From Henriciella sp. (GTDB lineage Bacteria > Pseudomonadota > Alphaproteobacteria > Caulobacterales > Hyphomonadaceae), in assembly GCA_013214545.1 (NCBI GenBank), contig JABSQB010000009.1, positions 1 to 64,000 of the forward strand: 64,000 nt of DNA, given 5' to 3'. Below the pieces are notes generated by a model. The model searched no databases. It was not told the origin of the DNA and saw only the letters and a list, made by a program, of their open reading frames with translations. Numbering within the stretch: position 1 is the stretch's first letter; each line of letters starts with the position of its first letter. The position numbers and the translations under genes are program-made. This document shows positions 54,331 through 61,721 of the stretch, one piece after another.

Positions 54331-54723
54331 ATGAAAGCTCTTTCAATCGCATCCGCCCTCGCGCTCGCCATAGCCGGAACCGCCTGCTCGCAGGCCAGTG
54401 ACAGCGACGCAGAGACACCTGAAGCAGAGACATCTACCGAAACCTCGACCGAAGCCGAAGTCGATATGACCGGGTTCAATCTCGGCCTTCCGACCGAAAT
54501 GGAAACGCCTGAGGCTATTCCCGCGGGCGAGTTCAATCTCGGGATCGAAGGGATCGAAGGGATCGAAACTTCCAATACGGATGGGTTCAATCTCGGAACG
54601 GAACTGGGCGCTTCCGGTGGACTCGAAGAAGTCCCGGAGATCGGCGCAAGTATTGTCGAAGAAGAAACCGACGAACTTGAAATCGAACCGATTGACGACG
54701 AACCTGTTATCCGTCTCGATTAA
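54331..54723 (+). CDS. Small acidic lipoprotein with FNLG repeats
   Basis: Predicted lipoprotein of 130 residues: MKALSIASALALAIAGTAC. The start is the ATG at 54331, eight bases after GGAG. The mature part is acidic (many Glu/Thr/Asp) and has three spaced FNLG units: TGFNLGLP, GEFNLGIE and DGFNLGTE. Between them a nine-base DNA unit GGGATCGAA is repeated three times (54541-54567) giving IEGIEGIE. No family is recognised. It sits between gshB and the LexA-type box in front of comM. Confidence 0.7.
   Translation: MKALSIASALALAIAGTACSQASDSDAETPEAETSTETSTEAEVDMTGFNLGLPTEMETPEAIPAGEFNLGIEGIEGIETSNTDGFNLGTELGASGGLEEVPEIGASIVEEETDELEIEPIDDEPVIRLD
54541..54567 (+). repeat. Three tandem copies of a nine-base unit
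   Basis: GGGATCGAA three times without mismatch inside the FNLG lipoprotein gene, keeping the frame. A place where copy number could vary without frameshift. Confidence 0.85.
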
Positions 54724-54734
54724 AGTATAAAATC

Positions 54735-54749
54735 GTTCTTTATTTGTTC
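54735..54749 (+). promoter_or_regulatory. LexA-type box (GTTC-N7-GTTC) upstream of comM/yifB
   Basis: GTTC at 54735-54738 and GTTC at 54746-54749 separated by seven bases (TTTATTT). This is the direct-repeat form bound by alphaproteobacterial LexA. It lies 40 bases before the comM start and overlaps an AT-rich promoter-like stretch. SOS control is inferred from the match alone. Confidence 0.72.
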
Positions 54750-54789
54750 TTTGCTTTCTGTTATGCAGAACAGGAAGAAAGGAACACTT

Positions 54790-56334
54790 ATGGTCGCCCG
54801 TATAACGACATTCGCCTTTGAAGGCATCGCCGCAAATCCTGTTGATGTACAAGTACACATGGCGGGCGGAAACCAACCGATCTTCACGATTGTTGGTTTG
54901 CCAGATAAAGCTGTGGCTGAGAGCCGGGAACGCGTCCGCGCCGCCTTTAGCGCGATTGGGCTGGCGCTTCCGCCTAAGCGCATCACCGTCAATCTCGCCC
55001 CCGCTGACCTGCCCAAGGAAGGCAGTCATTATGATCTTCCGATCGCCCTCGGTGTTTTAGCGATCATGGGCATTCTGTCGCCAGATGCCCTTGATGGCCA
55101 TGCTGCGATTGGTGAACTGTCTCTGGATGGCCGCATTGCCGCAACGATTGGGGTTCTGCCCGCCGCCATGCAGGCGCTTGAAATGGATCTTCGTCTGATC
55201 TGTCCAGAGGCTTGCGGTCCCGAAGCAGCCTGGGCCGGAGACGGCAATCTCGCAGCACCCAATCTGCTCAGTCTGATCAACCATTTTTCTGGCCGAACGC
55301 CGCTCTCCTGCCCGCCTCCGGGGGAGCTCGCTGCGCCGATTGTTCCGCTCGACCTGAGAGATGTCAAAGGACAGGACGGCGCCAAGCGCGTGCTCGAGAT
55401 TGCCGCGGCAGGCGGTCACAATCTGCTGTTTTGCGGGCCGCCCGGATCGGGAAAGTCAATGCTGGCCAAACGCTTACCGGGACTTTTGCCCGATCTGTCA
55501 GCGCAGGAACTGTTGGAAGCTTCGCAAATTCAGTCCGTAGCTGGCCTGCTTGAGCGTGGGCAATTGTCCCGCGCCCGTCCGTTCCGTGCGCCGCACCATT
55601 CCGCGTCTATGGCCGCTCTGGTTGGCGGCGGCATCCGGGCGCGTCCTGGCGAAATTTCGCTGGCTCATCATGGCGTGCTCTTCTTGGACGAATTGCCCGA
55701 GTTTTCTGGCCAGGTGCTCGATAGTTTGAGGCAGCCTCTGGAAGATGGCGAGGTCACGATCTCAAGGGCCAATCGGCATGTGAAATACCCGGCCCGGTTT
55801 CAGCTGATCGCTGCCATGAATCCTTGTCGCTGTGGCGGTGGGGAGACCCCGTGCCGAAAGGCCCCGCGCTGCGCGCAGCAATATCAGGCGCGTCTGTCCG
55901 GACCGTTCCTCGATCGTATCGACCTGTTCTTTGATACACCCGCCGTCACCGCGATTGACCTTGCCTTGCCACCGCCTTCTGAGGGCAGCGCCGACGTTGC
56001 AAAACGGGTCGCTGCCGCGCGGGTCCAGCAAGCTGAGCGCTATGCCGACGTGTCTACGCCCGCGCATCGGTGCCTAAACGTCGATGCAACCGGCGCTGAA
56101 CTGGACGCCCACGCCGCGCCCGATGCGGCAGGAGAAGCTCTGATTGCCGACGCCGCGGCGAAGTTCAATCTGTCGGCCAGGGCCTATCATCGGGTGTTGA
56201 AAGTGGCCCGTACCATCGCCGATCTGGAGGCCTCAGATCAGGTGCGGCGGGTACATGTCGCCGAGGCTTTGTCCTATCGCCACCGCCCTGCAGCGGATAT
56301 GGAAACGGCCAGGTCCGGCGCGCTGGCGCACTAG
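54790..56334 (+). CDS. comM: YifB/ComM family Mg-chelatase-like AAA+ ATPase
   Basis: Protein of 514 residues. N-terminal Lon-protease-like domain (FTIVGLPDKAVAESRERVRAA), then the AAA+ core with Walker A GPPGSGKSMLAKRLPGL, Walker B GVLFLDELPEF and the sensor region. A four-cysteine insert follows in MNPCRCGG, PCRKAPRC. ComM of Vibrio is a hexameric helicase driving branch migration in transformation. ATG 54790 with AAAGGAA upstream is preferred over 54751. A LexA-type box upstream suggests DNA-damage induction (inference). Confidence 0.94.
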   Translation: MVARITTFAFEGIAANPVDVQVHMAGGNQPIFTIVGLPDKAVAESRERVRAAFSAIGLALPPKRITVNLAPADLPKEGSHYDLPIALGVLAIMGILSPDALDGHAAIGELSLDGRIAATIGVLPAAMQALEMDLRLICPEACGPEAAWAGDGNLAAPNLLSLINHFSGRTPLSCPPPGELAAPIVPLDLRDVKGQDGAKRVLEIAAAGGHNLLFCGPPGSGKSMLAKRLPGLLPDLSAQELLEASQIQSVAGLLERGQLSRARPFRAPHHSASMAALVGGGIRARPGEISLAHHGVLFLDELPEFSGQVLDSLRQPLEDGEVTISRANRHVKYPARFQLIAAMNPCRCGGGETPCRKAPRCAQQYQARLSGPFLDRIDLFFDTPAVTAIDLALPPPSEGSADVAKRVAAARVQQAERYADVSTPAHRCLNVDATGAELDAHAAPDAAGEALIADAAAKFNLSARAYHRVLKVARTIADLEASDQVRRVHVAEALSYRHRPAADMETARSGALAH

Positions 56335-56394
56335 GCCGCGAAAACGCGGGATGCATTAAGCAAATCCTCAATGCCTTGTGGCATAAATGGGAGG

Positions 56395-57873
56395 ATGAAT
56401 GAGAATGATCCAAAGCTCAGTCCTGAACAGTCTTTTCTGGCCACCGCCAGTCACGAGATCCGCACGCCGCTAAACGGCATTCTCGGGACCGTATCGCTCT
56501 TGCTCGAAACCGAACTGTCGCCTGCGCAGCGAGAATATGCGGATGCGATCCAGAATTCCGGCGAGCGACTGCTCGATCTGCTCAACAATGTGCTCGATTT
56601 TGCCCGCCTCGATACAGGCGAGATCGAACTCTCCAACGAGGTTTTCCGTCCGACCGCCCTTGCGCGCGAGGTGATTGAACTGCTGTCGCCGCGCGCCCAT
56701 GCCCGCGGGCTCGACATAGCGCTGCGTTGTCAAGCTGACCGGGCGCTGACGCTGCGCGGGGATGCCGGTAAAGCCCGTCAGATCCTGTTCAATCTGATCG
56801 GAAACGCCCTCAAATTCGCCGACGAAGGTTCGATTCTCGTCGATCTGGCTTTCAAGGATGGTCAGCTCATTTTCGACGTGTTCGATACCGGCCCGGGCAT
56901 CGCGCCAGCTGATCAGGCGCAGCTCTTCGAAGCGTTCCAGCAAGTCAGCCACACCGATACCCAGAAAGATGGCGGCGTCGGTCTCGGCCTCGCGATTGTC
57001 AGCCGGATCTGCGAAGCGCTGGGTGGCGAGATATCTGTGTCCAGCACCGTCGGGGTTGGCACCTGTTTCCGGGTCAATCTACCCTTCGAAGAGGAAAAAT
57101 CCGAGGCCTATCTCGCCGCGAATGATGCGATTGAAGGCCGGGTTATTCTGGTCGGCCTGCCCGCCGCGACCACCCTATCTGCAGCGGCCTCCTTGCTGAA
57201 AGCTGGGGCCGAAGTGCTCAACATCCTACCGCCCAGCGCGGCGCTGAAGGTTCGAGCGAACCTGATCCTCGCCGGCGCTGATCTGCCGGAAGACACTTTG
57301 CGCGCGCTCTGCAATACCGCCCCTGTCTTGATTGTTCTGCGCCCAGAGGACCGAGCCGAGATGCCGCGTTTTCGCACGCTTGGCGCAGCCGGTTGGATGG
57401 TGCGCCCCCTACGGGCCAAATCGCTGATTGAGCGCGCCGGACTGGCAATTTCCGGCGCCGTCGCCAGCGAATCTGACACGCTTGAAACCGGGCAAGGCCA
57501 TGTTCTGATTGCCGATGACAATCCTATTAACGCCCTGATTGCGCGGCGTGCCATGGAATCGTCAGGATTCACCGCCACGGTTGCCTCAACAGGACGCGAG
57601 GCTCTCGACGCGGTCGAGCAAATCAGTCCAGACTTGATATTGATGGATCTGAGGATGCCGATCATGGACGGGTTTGAAGCCACCAAACAGCTGCGCGCCG
57701 CGGGCCATACCATGCCCGTGATCGCCGTTTCAGCTGAAATCAATCCCGAAATTGAACGCCGCGCGCGCGATGCCGGGGCCAATGGCGTCGCCGCCAAGCC
57801 CCTGGACGCCGAGGCCCTGCGTCAGTTGGCCCTGAAATGGACCAGCCAGACCAAAACTGCAGGCGCCGCGTGA
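56395..57873 (+). CDS. Soluble hybrid histidine kinase with a degenerate and a normal receiver
   Basis: Cytoplasmic kinase of about 492 residues with no sensor or membrane segment. HisKA H20 in ATASHEIRTPLNG; HATPase with LIGNALKFADEGS, DTGPGIAPADQ and GGVGLGLAIVSRI. Residues about 225-345 look like a receiver fold that lost the phospho-acceptor and has RP in place of KP (GWMVRPLRAKSL). A complete receiver follows with D418 in LILMDLRMPIMDG and K in GVAAKPLD. Start is uncertain: ATG 56395 sits directly on a GGGAGG, ATG 56371 is an alternative without one. The ampG gene overlaps its stop. The partner is not visible here. Confidence 0.88.
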   Translation: MNENDPKLSPEQSFLATASHEIRTPLNGILGTVSLLLETELSPAQREYADAIQNSGERLLDLLNNVLDFARLDTGEIELSNEVFRPTALAREVIELLSPRAHARGLDIALRCQADRALTLRGDAGKARQILFNLIGNALKFADEGSILVDLAFKDGQLIFDVFDTGPGIAPADQAQLFEAFQQVSHTDTQKDGGVGLGLAIVSRICEALGGEISVSSTVGVGTCFRVNLPFEEEKSEAYLAANDAIEGRVILVGLPAATTLSAAASLLKAGAEVLNILPPSAALKVRANLILAGADLPEDTLRALCNTAPVLIVLRPEDRAEMPRFRTLGAAGWMVRPLRAKSLIERAGLAISGAVASESDTLETGQGHVLIADDNPINALIARRAMESSGFTATVASTGREALDAVEQISPDLILMDLRMPIMDGFEATKQLRAAGHTMPVIAVSAEINPEIERRARDAGANGVAAKPLDAEALRQLALKWTSQTKTAGAA

Positions 57874-59318
57874 GCGAGGTCGCATCCCGGCGGATTGATC
57901 CGAACGCCCCAACAACCTGGCGGCAATCTTTTGAAGTCTACCTGAAATGGTCGATGCTCGCCATGCTGGCGCTCGGCTTTGCCAGCGGTCTGCCGCTGAT
58001 GATGGTGTTTCAAAAACTGTCATTCTGGCTCCGTGAAGTCGGCATCGATCGAACCACGATCGGTGGATTGTATGCGGTGTCCTTCGCCTATTCCCTGAAG
58101 TTTCTCTGGGCCCCGGCGGTTGACCGGATTCCATTACCTTTCTTGAACTCGATGCTCGGCCAGCGCCGCAGCTGGATGCTTCTGGCAATCGCCGGAACCA
58201 CGATCGGATTATTTACGATCGGCGCCTCCAATCCGGCCGTGGCTTTGTTGCCGACGGTTATCGGCGCCCTGATCCTGGCCTTTTCTGGCGCGACGCTCGA
58301 CATCTCGGTGGATGCCTGGCGGATTGAATCAGCGCCGAATGACGAGCAAGCCAACATGGCCGCGGTGTATAATCTTGGATACCGTTTCGCGATCATGTTC
58401 TCCGGCTTCGGCATGGTCCTCGCCGACCAGGCAAGCTGGCACATCGCCTATATCACCATGGCCGCGGTTATGGCCGTCCTCGGGGTCATCGTAATTTTCT
58501 TCATTCGCGAGCCCGATCATTCAGATCGCAAAGAAGAGCCCGGCAAACCGTTTGCACTGAAGGTTCGCGACGCCGTCATTGAACCTTTCTGGCAGATCGT
58601 CAGCAAATTCGGGGTCTGGATCATTGCGGTCGCAGGCATCGTCACCCTCTATCGCATCAGCGATTTCACGATGGGCGTTATGGCCAGCCCATTCTACGTG
58701 GACCTTGGATACACCGGCACCACAGTCGGTTATGTGCAGGGTTTGCTTGGTCCGTGGCCGATCATTGTTGGCGGTTTTGTCGGCGGTTTCGTCGCTGTGC
58801 GCTACAGCCTGATGCCAGCATTGCTGGCTGGCGCCGTGCTGACATTGCTCACCAATGGCGCGTTTGCAGGCCTCGCGATCGCCGCCGGACCAAATCTCGA
58901 TATCGTCGCCAATGCGGTCTCAAACAATATTGAGCTGCCGCCGGACATTACGGTCGACACACCACCTGTCTGGGGGCTGATTTCGGTAATCGTCGCCGAC
59001 AATCTCGCCGCCGGTTATGTCGGGTCGGTCTTCATCGCCTACATGTCGTCGCTGACGGATCGCCAGTTTGCGGCCACGCAATATGCCCTGCTGAGCTCCG
59101 CCTACTCATTCTTCTGTAAGCTGGCTGCCACCACAACCTCCGGTCCGCTCTCTGAAGCGATTGGCTGGGCGGGATTCTTCACCGTGACAGCATTGTATAC
59201 GATACCACCTGCGATCCTGATCTTGATCGTAATGCGATACGGCCCTGACAATGCCAAAGGCATTCGCAAGGAACCGGCGGAGGAAGAGGAAGAACCGGCC
59301 GCTGCCGCGTCTGGCTGA
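57870..59318 (+). CDS. AmpG-family muropeptide permease (MFS transporter)
   Basis: Major facilitator protein of 482 residues with about 12 membrane helices; AmpG imports GlcNAc-anhydroMurNAc peptides for cell-wall recycling. Diagnostic features: ALGFASGLPLMMVFQKLSFWLREVGIDRTTIG (partly quoted), YSLKFLWAPAVDRIPLPFL and LDISVDAWRIESAPNDEQ. It starts with GTG at 57870 in a GTGA overlap with the kinase stop, so the two are co-translated. Specificity for muropeptides is inferred from the family. Confidence 0.9.
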   Translation: MSEVASRRIDPNAPTTWRQSFEVYLKWSMLAMLALGFASGLPLMMVFQKLSFWLREVGIDRTTIGGLYAVSFAYSLKFLWAPAVDRIPLPFLNSMLGQRRSWMLLAIAGTTIGLFTIGASNPAVALLPTVIGALILAFSGATLDISVDAWRIESAPNDEQANMAAVYNLGYRFAIMFSGFGMVLADQASWHIAYITMAAVMAVLGVIVIFFIREPDHSDRKEEPGKPFALKVRDAVIEPFWQIVSKFGVWIIAVAGIVTLYRISDFTMGVMASPFYVDLGYTGTTVGYVQGLLGPWPIIVGGFVGGFVAVRYSLMPALLAGAVLTLLTNGAFAGLAIAAGPNLDIVANAVSNNIELPPDITVDTPPVWGLISVIVADNLAAGYVGSVFIAYMSSLTDRQFAATQYALLSSAYSFFCKLAATTTSGPLSEAIGWAGFFTVTALYTIPPAILILIVMRYGPDNAKGIRKEPAEEEEEPAAAASG

Positions 59319-59327
59319 TCCGAGGGT

Positions 59328-61601
59328 CTAGCCCCCAACCTGATCAATATCGAACGCTGCGACCGTGGCGAGGTTTACGATATCGTTCACCGTGGCGCCC
59401 AGAGAGGCAATCTGTACCGGCTTTGACATACCGAGCAGGACCGGACCGATAATTGTCGCGCGCGACATGCCTTCGAGCAGCTTGGTCGAAATCGAGGCCG
59501 AGTGAATGGCTGGCATGATCAGCACGTTGGCTTCGCCGGACAGGCGCGAGAACGGATAGAGCACTTTGTGCATCGGGTTCAGCGCGACGTCGGCGGCAAT
59601 ATCGCCCTCATACTCAAAGTCGCAGTCGCCGCAGGCATCCATGATTGCAACCGCTTCGCGCACTTTCTCGGCCCGTTCACCCATGGGATTGCCGAAAGTC
59701 GAGTAGGACAAGAAAGCCACGCGCGGGACGAAGCCGAGGCGTTTCACAGCCTTTGCCGCTTCTTTCGCAATGCCTGCGAGTTGCTCGCCATCCGGCAGCT
59801 CATTGACGCTGGTATCGGCAATGAAGATGGTCTTGCCGCGATTGATCACCATCGACATACCGATGACGTCCGCGTCCGGCTGAGGGTCGAGCGAGAGCCG
59901 CACATCAGTCAGGCAGACATCATAGTTCCGGGTGACCCCGGTGACCATGCCATCCGCGTCGCCATTGGCGAGCATGCAGCACCCGAACACGTTCCGGTCT
60001 TGATTGACCAGACGCTGAGCATCACGTTTGAGATAGCCGCGGCGCTGCAAACGGGCATAGAGATAGTCGGTATAATCAGCGTTGCGATCCGACAGGCGGG
60101 CATTGACGATGTCGAGCGCGCCTTCCGGGACGCCCATTTGCTTCATTGTCCGCTCAACCTGGGCCTGGCGCCCGATCAGGATGGGCTGGCCAAGGCCTTG
60201 CTGTTTGAACGTCCAAGCCGCGCGAACGACTTGTGGTTCTTCGCCTTCAGCAAACACGATCCGTTTTTGGTCTCGGCGAACGGCGGATTGAACACCCTGC
60301 AAGAAAGAGGCGGTCGGGTCGAGGCGGCGCGCCAGCGAGTGACGATACTCTTCCATATCCTCGATCGGCTTTCGGGCGACGCCGGTATCCATCGCTGCCT
60401 GCGCCACGAAGGGGGGAATAAAGCTGATCAGGCGCGGGTCGAACGGAGTCGGGATGATGTAGTCATTGCCGAATTGTGGACGGGCGCCGTGATAGGCTGC
60501 GGCCACTTCGTCAGGCACATCTTCGCGGGCGAGTTCGGCCAGAGCGCGAGCGGCAGCGACTTTCATTTCCTCATTGATCGAGCGCGCACGGACATCCAGT
60601 GCGCCGCGGAAGATGTAAGGGAAACCGAGCACATTATTGACCTGGTTCGGATAGTCCGACCGCCCGGTCGCAATGATGGCGTCGCCGCGCACCGCCTTGA
60701 TTTCTTCCGGTGTGATTTCAGGATCCGGATTGGCCATGGCGAAAATGATCGGATTCTTGGCCATGGTTTTGACCATGTCCTGCGTCACCGCGCCTTTAAC
60801 CGACAGGCCAAGGAAACAATCGACCCCGTCCATCGCCTCCGCCAGCGTGCGCTTTTTGGTTTTGACCGTGAACGCGGACTTGAACTGGTCCATCTTCTCC
60901 GTCCGGCCTTCGTAAAGAATGCCGGCACTATCGGCCATCAGAATGTTTTCAGCCTTCACACCAAGATGGCGAATGAGGCCTGCCACTGACAATCCAGCCG
61001 CACCAGCCCCCGACACTGCGACAGTCAGATCCTCTAATCGCCGCCCGGTAATTGCACAGGCATTGATGATCCCGGCGGCTGCGATAATCGCGGTCCCGTG
61101 CTGGTCATCGTGGAACACGGGGATATCGAGCTCATCGCGCAGACGCTGTTCGATGATAAACGCCTCGGGCGAGGCAATGTCTTCCAGATTGATGCCGCCC
61201 CAGGTCGCGCCAATGTTGCGCACCACGGTGCAAAACTCATCAATATCCTTGGTCTCGACTTCGACGTCGAAACTATCAATGTCGGCGAAGCGTTTGAACA
61301 GAACCGACTTGCCTTCCATGACGGGCTTAGACGCCATCGCGCCCAGATCGCCTAGGCCAAGGATTGCCGTCCCGTTTGAGATCACGGCGACCATGTTTCC
61401 TTTCGACGTATAGTCGTAGGCAAGGTCCGCATCCTTGCCGATCGCCTCAACGGGAACAGCAACACCTGGACTATAAGCCAGAGACAGATCGCGCTGCGTC
61501 TGCATCGGCTTGGTCGGCATCATCGAGATTTTGCCAGGGGTCGGCTGGGCGTGGAAATCAAGCGCTTCTTGATCGGTGAAGCTGGGACGCTTGTTGGTCA
61601 T
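59328..61601 (-). CDS. maeB: NADP-dependent malic enzyme (MaeB) with phosphotransacetylase-like C-terminus
   Basis: Oxidative decarboxylation of malate to pyruvate; 757 residues. N-terminal malic enzyme part (about 1-430) with VISNGTAILGLGDLGAMASKPVMEGK (partly quoted), the metal segment DDQHGTAIIAAAGIINA and AVSGAGAAGLSVAGL for NADP. The C-terminal third (about 435-757) is the phosphotransacetylase-like regulatory domain (RIVFAEGEEPQVVRAAW, PAIHSASISTKLLEGM), which binds acetyl-CoA as an effector in this family and is not an active PTA. ATG 61601 chosen over TTG 61619. Divergent from mutS. Confidence 0.95.
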   Translation of the reverse strand: MTNKRPSFTDQEALDFHAQPTPGKISMMPTKPMQTQRDLSLAYSPGVAVPVEAIGKDADLAYDYTSKGNMVAVISNGTAILGLGDLGAMASKPVMEGKSVLFKRFADIDSFDVEVETKDIDEFCTVVRNIGATWGGINLEDIASPEAFIIEQRLRDELDIPVFHDDQHGTAIIAAAGIINACAITGRRLEDLTVAVSGAGAAGLSVAGLIRHLGVKAENILMADSAGILYEGRTEKMDQFKSAFTVKTKKRTLAEAMDGVDCFLGLSVKGAVTQDMVKTMAKNPIIFAMANPDPEITPEEIKAVRGDAIIATGRSDYPNQVNNVLGFPYIFRGALDVRARSINEEMKVAAARALAELAREDVPDEVAAAYHGARPQFGNDYIIPTPFDPRLISFIPPFVAQAAMDTGVARKPIEDMEEYRHSLARRLDPTASFLQGVQSAVRRDQKRIVFAEGEEPQVVRAAWTFKQQGLGQPILIGRQAQVERTMKQMGVPEGALDIVNARLSDRNADYTDYLYARLQRRGYLKRDAQRLVNQDRNVFGCCMLANGDADGMVTGVTRNYDVCLTDVRLSLDPQPDADVIGMSMVINRGKTIFIADTSVNELPDGEQLAGIAKEAAKAVKRLGFVPRVAFLSYSTFGNPMGERAEKVREAVAIMDACGDCDFEYEGDIAADVALNPMHKVLYPFSRLSGEANVLIMPAIHSASISTKLLEGMSRATIIGPVLLGMSKPVQIASLGATVNDIVNLATVAAFDIDQVGG

Positions 61602-61721
61602 ATGTGAATCGCCTTTCAAGGCTCTTTCAAAATTTGTGGAGCCTCATAAGCCTGTCCGCAAGGGGGGACAACCCGTGCGCATTGCTTTATTCGATTCTGT
61701 TCGTGAAGGATTCGCAAGACC

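Noticed and set aside
59502-60989. Open frame of 495 codons on the plus strand
   Set aside because: Antisense to maeB, with no motif, no ribosome site and typical shadow composition.
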